Assembly (NCBI GenBank): GCA_030601715.1 | Contig: JAUWBL010000042.1 | Span: forward strand, 1 to 7,907 | Reading direction: 5' to 3' | Source: Candidatus Geothermarchaeota archaeon | GTDB lineage: Archaea > Thermoproteota > Nitrososphaeria > Geothermarchaeales > JAUWBL01 | Length of the DNA stretch: 7,907 nucleotides | Shown: one piece after another, positions 1 to 5,694 of the stretch | Layout of the letters: every line of letters starts with the position of its first letter | Position numbering within the stretch: the first letter of the stretch is position 1 | Position numbers and translations under genes: made by a program | The notes under the pieces: model-generated | What the model was told of the DNA's origin: nothing | Seen by the model: the letters and a program-made list of their open reading frames with translations, nothing else | Database searches by the model: none

Positions 1-2
1 GA

Positions 3-365
3 TGGGCCCTGGAGTACATGGAGAGATTCGTTTTCTCGAAGATCATGAGGACTGGAGTACAGTTCTCCTTGAACACCCTCGTCTTCAAGATCCTAGGCTA
101 CAAGATGGTTTTTGCGGTTGAGGACCCATCTAGGCTTTCTGACAGGGCGGGCCGAGTTCTGCCGGATGTCTTCCTCATGGGGCCTGATTCAACCATGGAT
201 GACCTAGCCGGGGAGATCCACACGGAACTCCGGAGAAATCTGATACACGGTGTCGATGTCCGAACAGAGCTGAAGCTGCCGCGGAGCTACTCTCTTCGGG
301 ATCGTGATGTGCTAACGCTCGTCACTGCGGCTAGGCCCAAGAAACGTAAGAGAGAACGTGACTAG
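3..365 (+). CDS. ychF: Archaeal YchF-like (COG0012, Obg-related) GTPase, C-terminal part with TGS domain; 5' end outside window
   Basis: The reading frame is open from the left edge (W-A-L-E-Y before the first internal Met at base 18), so this is the end of a longer gene and the G domain is not visible. The 120 residues present match, from memory, the C-terminus of archaeal YchF-like P-loop GTPases. A helical stretch leads to LNTLVFKILGYKMVFAVED, followed by the TGS domain, with LPDVFLMGPDST near its start and the strand DRDVLTLVTAAR near its end. TGS domains are small ubiquitin-like folds that usually bind RNA or the ribosome, and YchF/Obg relatives are cytosolic ribosome-associated NTPases. 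The C-terminal tail RPKKRKRERD is very basic, which would suit RNA contact (inference). The deacetylase gene starts 27 bases after the stop on the same strand, suggesting co-transcription. The family call is fairly sure; activity cannot be judged without the G domain. Confidence 0.82.
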   Translation, partial: WALEYMERFVFSKIMRTGVQFSLNTLVFKILGYKMVFAVEDPSRLSDRAGRVLPDVFLMGPDSTMDDLAGEIHTELRRNLIHGVDVRTELKLPRSYSLRDRDVLTLVTAARPKKRKRERD

Positions 366-392
366 AGAGAGGCGTTCACGGACTCGGCTCTC

Positions 393-1337
393 ATGACTGG
401 TGACACGCTCTTCTTTGTGGGAGACTATCTGAACTTCGGCTTTCCCAACCACCCCCTAACATCCGAGAGGTTCCACCGAACTGTACGTCTCCTACAACAA
501 AGAAGGATTCTCGATCGTCCAACCGTTCATGTCGTCGAACCAGAACCGGTTGACATGGAAGTTCTTCGGCTCTTCCACACCGAAGACCATGTTGAGCTGG
601 TGAAACGCAAATCAGAAGAAGGAAGGGGCTATCTGGATTACGGCGACACACCGGCGTACCCAGAAGTGTACGAACACGCGATGCTGTATGTGGGGGCGAC
701 AGTTCAAGCGGTGCACGAAGTGGTTGAGGGGCACTTCGACCATAGTCTCCAGCTGGTTGGTGGACTGCACCACGCATCACGGAGCAGTAGCGCTGGATTC
801 TGCGTCTTCAACGATGTGGGCGTAGCCATCTCCTATCTCTTGGAGAGGATGGGAATCGAAGGAGTTCTCTACTTTGACATCGACGCGCATCACGGCGATG
901 GAGTTTTCTATGAGTTCTATGACGATCCTCGAGTACGGATAGTGGATATCCACCAAGATGGCAGAACCCTCTACCCCGGCAGAGGTTTTGATTGGGAGAC
1001 AGGATCAGGCAAAGCCCGGGGGACGAAGATGAACATTTCACTTCCCCCGGGATCAGGAGACAGGGAGTTGCTGAGGGCGGTGCAAGCTGGCATCGAATTC
1101 GGAGAGAAGGCACCTGTAGAAATGATCCTAGTCCAGGCCGGGACAGATGGCATTCGAGGCGATCCAATCACCGCACTGTCCTACTCCATAGAAGGACATC
1201 TGAAGGCAGTCGAGTCCTTCCATCAGCTCTCTGAACGGTGTTGCGACGGAAAACTTGTGGTCTTTGGCGGAGGAGGATACAACGTTGAAAACACGTCACA
1301 AGCCTGGGCTAACATACTGGACCTTCTTTCCGCCTAG
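393..1337 (+). CDS. Histone deacetylase / AcuC-like (class I HDAC superfamily) zinc deacetylase
   Basis: A 314-residue protein of usual length for the AcuC/HDAC/acetylpolyamine amidohydrolase family: cytosolic zinc hydrolases that remove acetyl groups from lysines (histones, Alba, acetyl-CoA synthetase) or polyamines. All core catalytic motifs are visible. The N-terminal FVGDYLNFGFPNHPLTSER resembles the family opening, which supports this ATG. GGLHHA (123-128) holds the general-base pair His126-His127, followed by FCVFND (136-141). FDIDAHHGDG (161-170) gives zinc ligands Asp164 and His166. AGTD (249-252) gives the third ligand, Asp252. GGGGYN (292-297) supplies the transition-state Tyr296. 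The enzyme should therefore be active. The substrate cannot be told from sequence: an acetylated chromatin protein, acetyl-CoA synthetase and a polyamine are all possible. It sits between a GTPase and an unknown protein in a likely operon. No acetyltransferase is seen nearby. Confidence 0.93.
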   Translation: MTGDTLFFVGDYLNFGFPNHPLTSERFHRTVRLLQQRRILDRPTVHVVEPEPVDMEVLRLFHTEDHVELVKRKSEEGRGYLDYGDTPAYPEVYEHAMLYVGATVQAVHEVVEGHFDHSLQLVGGLHHASRSSSAGFCVFNDVGVAISYLLERMGIEGVLYFDIDAHHGDGVFYEFYDDPRVRIVDIHQDGRTLYPGRGFDWETGSGKARGTKMNISLPPGSGDRELLRAVQAGIEFGEKAPVEMILVQAGTDGIRGDPITALSYSIEGHLKAVESFHQLSERCCDGKLVVFGGGGYNVENTSQAWANILDLLSA

Positions 1338-1359
1338 GCCTATCTTCTGTGGGAGCGAT

Positions 1360-2640
1360 TTGATCAGCCGCGAAAGACAACTTAGCGCCGCAACCCCTCT
1401 CAACCTCCAAGGCAAGGTGTATATTGAACCCATTCGAACAACTAGGACCGGTTTCAGGTGCTTCGCCGAGCTCCCGCCCTACTTCCTCAGCATGTTGCCG
1501 TGGATCGACTACAGCTATGAAATAGAAGGAATCCCCCCCCGCATCCTAGGTCCACCTGAGAAGGTGGTCCTCCAGACGTATCACGGGTCTGATGCCAAGA
1601 CCTTCTGTCTCTTCACTCTCTTTGACGTAGAGGGAAACTTGACGTCAGAGGACTTGTACGGAAGGAAGGTCACAATAAGGAGCGGGCAGTGGGAGAAGTT
1701 TGAGGCCCGAATAGCGAAAAGCAAGAGAGAAGAATCCCTCTGGATGAACTTTCTCTACAAGTTCTCTTCGAAGACACGCTCTGCGAAGTATCCCGCTTTC
1801 GAGGCGACCAACTTCTCAGAGTTCCGTGGACCAAAGGGAGACAAGATCAAGGCGGTCAACGTCAGACCGCGGGCAGTTTTCTACCAGGACAATCTGACAG
1901 CGGTTAAGCGACATGCTGATTCCGACGCAAGAATAGTTGTCTGCCCGAGGAACTTCTTGGGCCTATTGGATTCCACCGGTGTGCAGGAGGATGATGAGAC
2001 AATGGTTGCAGCCTTGGAACTCTGCTTGAACTCCCACTGGAAATCCATCGAGGACGTAGAACCCGACTTGATGGGGTTTGTGGCGAGAAGACTGGCTTCG
2101 GTACGGGAAGGGGTGAAACGTATGGGGTCCAGATTTGTCGAGATAGTGGCTTCTCTTCAATCCGTTTCGGAGCAGACCGGGTCATGTATCATCACAAGCC
2201 TGCCTCGTCTGATAGGGGATATCGTAGCGGAGACACTGGTCGCTGTAGACCATCCACGGGTGTTCTTCCGCAATGTCAGGCCTTCGAAACCTTACCAACC
2301 GCTGTTTCAGTGTGAGGGTGACACGCCGGCTAGGTGGCGGATCAGGGGCTGGTCGCTACTCATTCTTACACCGGAAGAGTTTCAGCCACTGTCTGCCAGG
2401 AGGACAGAACCGAGCTTGTCGGTAGTTCTTGGAGCGGATCACAGCTACGATGCATCGTCTACTGAAGGATTCATCCTCCAGTTGGGGGCCCTTCCGAGGG
2501 AGATTCGCACTGCTGCCCCGGAACGTCTCTCCTGCTCCCTACGGCTGGATGGCCGAGTCCTGTTCATGGCTTCTTCTGATGAGGCTGGACACTCGTTCAA
2601 TCTTCAGCGGATGATGAGCCGATCTCGAGCCATTCGCTGA
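1360..2640 (+). CDS. Unrecognised conserved-looking protein, about 426 aa, downstream of the deacetylase
   Basis: I do not recognise this protein. The frame is open from before base 1255, but the ATG at 1255 would overlap the deacetylase by 83 bases and add residues that look like shadow coding. I prefer the TTG at 1360, 22 bases after the deacetylase stop and preceded by GGGAG at 1351-1355. A GTG at 1417 is another option, and the first internal ATG (1492) lies inside a convincing segment. The product is soluble: no signal peptide, membrane span or cysteine-cluster zinc site. The first ~170 residues alternate short hydrophobic stretches with turns (KVYIEPIRTTRTGF, FCLFTLFDVEG) and look beta-rich. 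About residues 210-290 appear helical and charged (FVARRLASVREGVKRM), and the last ~120 look mixed. The C-terminus RMMSRSRAIR is basic and overlaps the convergent NadE-like gene by 44 bases. Placement suggests co-transcription with the deacetylase, but no function should be inferred from that alone. Coding status is likely; the start is uncertain. Confidence 0.7.
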   Translation: MISRERQLSAATPLNLQGKVYIEPIRTTRTGFRCFAELPPYFLSMLPWIDYSYEIEGIPPRILGPPEKVVLQTYHGSDAKTFCLFTLFDVEGNLTSEDLYGRKVTIRSGQWEKFEARIAKSKREESLWMNFLYKFSSKTRSAKYPAFEATNFSEFRGPKGDKIKAVNVRPRAVFYQDNLTAVKRHADSDARIVVCPRNFLGLLDSTGVQEDDETMVAALELCLNSHWKSIEDVEPDLMGFVARRLASVREGVKRMGSRFVEIVASLQSVSEQTGSCIITSLPRLIGDIVAETLVAVDHPRVFFRNVRPSKPYQPLFQCEGDTPARWRIRGWSLLILTPEEFQPLSARRTEPSLSVVLGADHSYDASSTEGFILQLGALPREIRTAAPERLSCSLRLDGRVLFMASSDEAGHSFNLQRMMSRSRAIR

Positions 2641-3325
2641 CAGCACTGTCCCTCTTCCGTCGGCTGGACTGAAGCAAATCTCTGGCGAGTTGAACTGTCT
2701 GGAGATCGGCTCCCATATCCTGTGCTATGTCTTCGTCACGCCAGCCCTTTTCTACACCCAAGAGAATGGGATCGATCTCGTAGTGGGAGGCCTTCAGATC
2801 GGGGCTAAGACGGGTGACGAAGCTCGTCATCGGCCCAATCATGAAGCCCACCCTCAATAGCCTGGCGACCATGTCCACCTGGGTCTTGTAGATCGAGAGG
2901 AGCGGGTGAAGATCACCTGCGTAGTCCCCCCAAGTTGTCGAGCCACTGAGGACGAAATCGCTTCTGTTCACGCTGCTGCATACCATCTGCTGGTATGTGT
3001 CGGAGTAGTAGTGGAGGATAGACATCTTCAGCTTTGAAAGAAAGTCGAGGGCGATGCTCTTTCTCGTGGAGGCGTCTCCAGGAGGGCGTCCTCGTCGAAT
3101 CATAGGCAGCTCCCTCATGATGTTCCTGAAGAGCGTGGTGATCTCGATGACGCTGAGGTTGAACTTTCCCATGCGTGCGATTCTGTTTATGTTCCGAAGG
3201 GCAGCCTGCGAGTGCGTCTCACGGTTGAGGAGGTATATCGCGTGGAGACGGGAGCCCGTTACAGCCCTGCTACACAGAAGCGCCGTCACACATGAATCAA
3301 CGTCATTCTCTACTTCCACAATCAC
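2597..3325 (-). CDS. NadE-like protein (NH3-dependent NAD+ synthetase family) with degenerate active-site motifs; possibly 5'-extended or a pseudogene
   Basis: From the GTG at 3325 this encodes 242 residues that follow the archaeal NadE pattern. VDSCVTALLCSRAV (9-22) corresponds to the helix after the PP-loop, and SSVNRSDF (117-124) to the GTSNKSE region. TTWGDYAGDLHP (130-141) matches the YGDxxxD-P motif, YKTQVDMVARLL (146-157) the LYKTQV-ELARYL helix, and SSRRKR (220-225) the C-terminal HKR. NadE makes NAD+ from deamido-NAD+, ATP and ammonia. Key parts are altered: the PP-loop SGG-[VI]-DS is END-VDS (6-11), and the PSAxLWxGQTDE loop is replaced by a shorter TRLSPDLKASHYEID. I therefore doubt it is a normal synthetase. 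Homology continues upstream of 3325 (IKKHVEESGVEGVIVEVEND), so the true N-terminus should lie further 5'; see the entry at 3431-3448. It follows the NaPRTase gene directly and is probably co-transcribed. Family membership is fairly sure; activity is doubtful. Confidence 0.75.
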   Translation of the reverse strand: MIVEVENDVDSCVTALLCSRAVTGSRLHAIYLLNRETHSQAALRNINRIARMGKFNLSVIEITTLFRNIMRELPMIRRGRPPGDASTRKSIALDFLSKLKMSILHYYSDTYQQMVCSSVNRSDFVLSGSTTWGDYAGDLHPLLSIYKTQVDMVARLLRVGFMIGPMTSFVTRLSPDLKASHYEIDPILLGVEKGWRDEDIAQDMGADLQTVQLARDLLQSSRRKRDSAVSEWLEIGSSSAED

Positions 3326-3430
3326 TCCTTCTACTCCCGACTCTTCGACATGCTTTTTGATGTTCTTCGTTTGCGACTTGACATAGGAGGCGGGCCTGAA
3401 ACTCTTGAGTTCAGCTTTCAGCGCAGAGAA

Positions 3431-3448
3431 TTAGTCCACCTCCATCAT
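3431..3448 (-). other. Tandem ATGATG overlapping the NaPRTase stop, with in-frame TAA after five codons, in frame with the NadE-like gene
   Basis: On the minus strand the NaPRTase TGA (3447-3445) overlaps an ATG (3448-3446), giving ATGATG-GAG-GTG-GAC-TAA. This frame is the same as the NadE-like ORF. After the TAA the frame is open through to 2597, with NadE-like sequence starting well before the GTG at 3325. The same bases hold GGAGGTG (3443-3437), a near-perfect Shine-Dalgarno match. Readings: a six-triplet remnant of the original start broken by a stop mutation; a start at the CTG at 3421, 15 bases after the Shine-Dalgarno; stop readthrough; or a sequencing error. The overlap suggests translational coupling to the NaPRTase gene. 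Confidence 0.5.
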
Positions 3449-4641
3449 GGAGGCAAGCTCCCGATCTGTGCTAGAACGTATTCCCTTGCTTCTTGTGGCG
3501 TGGGCAACTTGGTCACGATCCTCCCTCCGTGTATGGCCTGGTATAGGAGTGGCTCAGGTTTTCCCCCGCAGCTCTGGCAGTCTTGAATTTCTCGTTCGAA
3601 TAGGGTCGTCTGGAACGAAAGGCACTCCTCGCAACGCCACACTTGCTTCTTCCCAGACAGCTTGCCTCTTTTCGCCACAGGCTTGTTGTCTATCTCAACA
3701 ATGTCGGCGGCGAAGTCCACGACGGGAGCCGCGCTAACACTCGTACCAACGCCGAATCCCTCTGCTCCAGCTTCGGAGAGCTCCATAACGCTCTCCTCCG
3801 TCAGACCTCCCGATACAAATACCTTGACATCGTGATGTCCGCGAACGTCAAGTTCCCACCGAACCTCCCGGACTATCTCTGGCATGTTCCCGCGCCTAGA
3901 TGAGGGCGTGTCCAGTCTCACCCCGCTGACGCGTCCCTTGAGGGCGTCTGAAGCCATGAGAGATTCCATCTTCTCATCGCACAAGGTGTCCGCTAGCAAG
4001 ATCCGTGGGACCTCTTTGTCCACGACAGAATCAAATGCTTTCCATGCTTCGACCTGATCTTGGGAGAGAAGGATGAGGGAGTGGGGCATCGTCCCAGTCG
4101 GCTGTACGCCGAGGAGCTCGGCGCCCACCACCGTCGAAACTGCGTCGAATCCCCCTACATAGGCGGCCCAGTCCAACATAGGTGCTATGGCGGGGTGCAT
4201 CCTTCGGGCTCCAAAGGCAACGATTGGCTTGTTCATGACATTCATCTTCAGTCGAGCAGCCGCTGTGGACACCCCCGTGCTCTGGCAGATTAGCCCGAGA
4301 GCAGGAGTTTCGAACACGCAGAACTCTCCGTAACGGCCTTCGATGAAACCGACAGGAACCCTGACTCCATAGTCATCCTTTGGTCGAAAGATCGTGCCTT
4401 CCCGCATTATGTAGAGGTCGACATCCAGCCCCTCAAGCAATCTGATGAGCTCCACAGTCCCGGTCAGAACTGCCCAGCTCCAGTTCCTGGGCAGCTCATG
4501 GGATGTCAGCTCCATCACAACTTTCTTCTCGCCGAGCCCCGTCTTCTCAAGAACTTGGCGGGTTCGTGCGAAGTAGACGTCGGTGGTCTTCCCCTCAGCA
4601 ATCTCCTCGTCTGTAGCTGTGTGAAGAAAGCGATCCATCAT
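3445..4641 (-). CDS. pncB: Nicotinate phosphoribosyltransferase, archaeal type
   Basis: Converts nicotinate and PRPP (with ATP) to nicotinate mononucleotide, the entry step of the Preiss-Handler NAD salvage pathway, in the cytosol. Of about 398 residues, the sequence closely resembles, from memory, the Thermoplasma acidophilum enzyme: TATDEEIAEGKTTDVYFART near the N-terminus, LEGLDVDLYIMREGTIF, FGARRMHPAI (143-152, with the conserved His149), RLDTPSSRRGN (242-252, phosphate/PRPP-binding) and VSGGL...GVGTS, the TIM-barrel phosphate site. A C-terminal zinc knuckle is present as Cys337-x2-Cys340 and Cys355-x2-Cys358. The ORF can be extended to a GTG at 4674, but family alignment begins at MDRFLHTATDEE, so I take the ATGATG at 4641/4638. 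Its TGA overlaps an ATG in frame with the NadE-like gene, suggesting an NAD operon. I see no defect in this gene. Confidence 0.94.
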   Translation of the reverse strand: MMDRFLHTATDEEIAEGKTTDVYFARTRQVLEKTGLGEKKVVMELTSHELPRNWSWAVLTGTVELIRLLEGLDVDLYIMREGTIFRPKDDYGVRVPVGFIEGRYGEFCVFETPALGLICQSTGVSTAAARLKMNVMNKPIVAFGARRMHPAIAPMLDWAAYVGGFDAVSTVVGAELLGVQPTGTMPHSLILLSQDQVEAWKAFDSVVDKEVPRILLADTLCDEKMESLMASDALKGRVSGVRLDTPSSRRGNMPEIVREVRWELDVRGHHDVKVFVSGGLTEESVMELSEAGAEGFGVGTSVSAAPVVDFAADIVEIDNKPVAKRGKLSGKKQVWRCEECLSFQTTLFEREIQDCQSCGGKPEPLLYQAIHGGRIVTKLPTPQEAREYVLAQIGSLPP

Positions 4642-4682
4642 TCGCCCACGAACACTAGAGAAACAATATGTCACTTAGGCAA

Positions 4683-4700
4683 AAAGCGCAAATAACGGAG
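4683..4700 (-). promoter_or_regulatory. Possible archaeal promoter (TATA-like) for the NaPRTase-NadE-like unit
   Basis: Reading the minus strand, CCGTTATTTGCGC and then CTTTTTGCC lie about 35-60 bases upstream of the preferred ATG at 4641. TTATTTG is a plausible weak TATA box; a transcript start about 26 bases further on would give a short leader of about 25 bases. This is composition and spacing only; no BRE is clearly recognisable. Confidence 0.25.
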
Positions 4701-4734
4701 CGTCGTTCTGGTAGCACCAAACAAGCACGTCGGC

Positions 4735-4789
4735 AGTCCGGCCTGACGAATCGAGCATATGTGCTGTCCTGAATGCTCGCTGTTGGACT
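4735..4789. repeat. Nested inverted repeats in the ribA-NaPRTase intergenic region
   Basis: CGAGCAT (4752-4758) pairs perfectly with ATGCTCG (4773-4779) around a 14-base loop. An outer AGTCC (4735-4739) pairs with GGACT (4785-4789). Together they could form a two-part stem on either strand within the 194-base gap between ribA and the NaPRTase gene. The remaining bases of that gap hold no ORF or tRNA that I can see. It may be a structured leader, a processed 3' end, or chance. Confidence 0.3.
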
Positions 4790-4818
4790 ATCCCTGATTC
4801 CTATGCAAAGAAGTGCCC

Positions 4819-4837
4819 GAGAGCGGTGAGCGTTCTC
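4819..4837 (-). terminator. Hairpin overlapping the ribA stop codon; possible transcript 3' end
   Basis: GAGAGCG (4819-4825) pairs with CGTTCTC (4831-4837), seven pairs including one G-U, around the loop GTGAG. It overlaps the ribA stop on the minus strand. No long U-tract follows, only CTTCTTT, so termination is uncertain; archaeal termination usually relies on oligo-T rather than hairpins. Confidence 0.2.
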
Positions 4838-5516
4838 AGGAATCGTAGGGGATGAGGTGACCCATCTTCTCTGCGTTCGTCCGCAGGTAGGATTCGTTGT
4901 ACCTGTTGGACGATGTTACGAGTGGTATCCTTCCGCTAATCTCTATGCCGTGCTTCGTCAGCCCCTCGATCTTCTTTGGGTTGTTCGTTATCAGCTGCAC
5001 GGATCTGACCTTCAGGGATTTCAACATGTGGGCAGCGACACCATAATCCCGTTCGTCGTCTCGGAACCCTAGTGCTTCATTTGCCTCCACAGTGTCGAGA
5101 CCGGCGTCTTGCAAGGCGTAGGCCTTTATCTTGTTGATGAGCCCTATTCCTCGTCCTTCCTGTCTTAGGTAAAGAAGGACTCCTCTCTCCATACTATCCA
5201 TAAGAGATAGTGCAGTTTCGAGCTGATCCCTACAGTCACATCTGAGGGAACCTATGGCGTCCCCGGTCAAGCATTCTGAGTGCATCCTTACTGGAACAGA
5301 CTCCTTCCCGATGATGTCTCCACGGATGAAGGCAGCATGTTCCTTCTCATCCTCGTCGTTGTAGAACGCAACCACTTGGAAATCGCCGAATCTCGACGGG
5401 AGATCGGCCACAGCTACTATCTTGACACAAGGTTTCAGGCTCGTGTGACTGTCCTCACACTTGTGTCTTTCATTCTCCCTGAGCAGCTGCTCTATTTGCG
5501 TTTTGGTCATAGACAT
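4836..5516 (-). CDS. ribA: GTP cyclohydrolase II (riboflavin biosynthesis), stand-alone RibA
   Basis: Zinc enzyme that opens GTP to 2,5-diamino-6-ribosylamino-pyrimidinone 5'-phosphate, formate and pyrophosphate, the first step of bacterial-type riboflavin synthesis. Numbered from the TTG at 5522, which would add two residues, RMHSECLTGD (79-88) and SLRCDC (92-97) give zinc ligands Cys84, Cys95 and Cys97. LRQEGRGIGL (119-128) is the GTP/pyrophosphate loop. DDERDYG (155-161) supplies Asp156 and Arg158, equivalent to the E. coli acid/base and nucleophilic residues, and NNPKK (180-184) is also family-typical. Length matches single-domain RibA; no DHBP synthase (RibB) part is fused. I chose the ATG at 5516 over the upstream TTG and the downstream ATG at 5510; the choice is not certain. 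Many archaea use the unrelated GCH III (ArfA) instead, so a bacterial-type enzyme here is notable. The gene is complete with all catalytic residues. Confidence 0.95.
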   Translation of the reverse strand: MSMTKTQIEQLLRENERHKCEDSHTSLKPCVKIVAVADLPSRFGDFQVVAFYNDEDEKEHAAFIRGDIIGKESVPVRMHSECLTGDAIGSLRCDCRDQLETALSLMDSMERGVLLYLRQEGRGIGLINKIKAYALQDAGLDTVEANEALGFRDDERDYGVAAHMLKSLKVRSVQLITNNPKKIEGLTKHGIEISGRIPLVTSSNRYNESYLRTNAEKMGHLIPYDS

Positions 5517-5587
5517 GTTCAAACCACATCTTTTGCTGGCTTTCGTCGTTCCTCTGTGCTAACGCCATCTAGCGTTCTCGGACGGTG

Positions 5588-5602
5588 GTGTAAAAATAAC
5601 AC
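5588..5602. promoter_or_regulatory. A/T-rich operator or TATA-like element between divergent ribA and phosphoesterase genes
   Basis: GTGTAAAAATAACAC has GTGT/ACAC half-sites flanking an A/T core in an otherwise G+C-richer 178-base divergent intergenic region. The core (TAAAAATAA on plus, TTATTTTTA on minus) could be a TATA box for either gene, about 75 bases from the ribA start and 96 from the phosphoesterase start. The symmetric flanks suggest a possible regulator site. This is pattern-based only. Confidence 0.3.
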
Positions 5603-5632
5603 AGAGATACTTTGCTTGTTGTTGTGGGTCGA

Positions 5633-5663
5633 TGTCCGAGCGGAGGCATTGCTAGCGCGGACA
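5633..5663. repeat. Inverted repeat TGTCCG/CGGACA upstream of the phosphoesterase gene
   Basis: TGTCCG (5633-5638) and CGGACA (5658-5663) are perfect six-base inverted arms 19 bases apart, 32 bases before the phosphoesterase ATG. This could be a leader hairpin or a protein site, but six-base arms may occur by chance. Confidence 0.2.
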
Positions 5664-5694
5664 CACTCTCATTCTACTAAGGATCCGTCGGCGT

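Noticed and set aside
391..1171. Minus-strand open frames opposite the deacetylase
   Set aside because: They lie antisense to a gene with clear catalytic motifs, are rich in Arg, Ser and Pro, and have no recognisable domain.
1255..1359. ATG at 1255 as the start of the unknown plus-strand protein
   Set aside because: It would overlap 83 bases of conserved deacetylase coding sequence, including residues just before the GGGGYN motif, and the added residues do not look protein-like. The TTG at 1360 with GGGAG upstream fits better.
3054..3903. Plus-strand open frames opposite the NadE-like and NaPRTase genes
   Set aside because: Shadow frames of well-supported minus-strand genes with no recognisable product.
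4642..4674. GTG at 4674 as the start of the NaPRTase
   Set aside because: The extra 11 residues have no counterpart in the remembered Thermoplasma homologue, whose start aligns with the ATGATG at 4641/4638.
4675..4835. Possible tRNA or other known RNA in the ribA-NaPRTase gap
   Set aside because: The inverted repeats do not form a cloverleaf; no T-loop consensus or matching acceptor stem was found.
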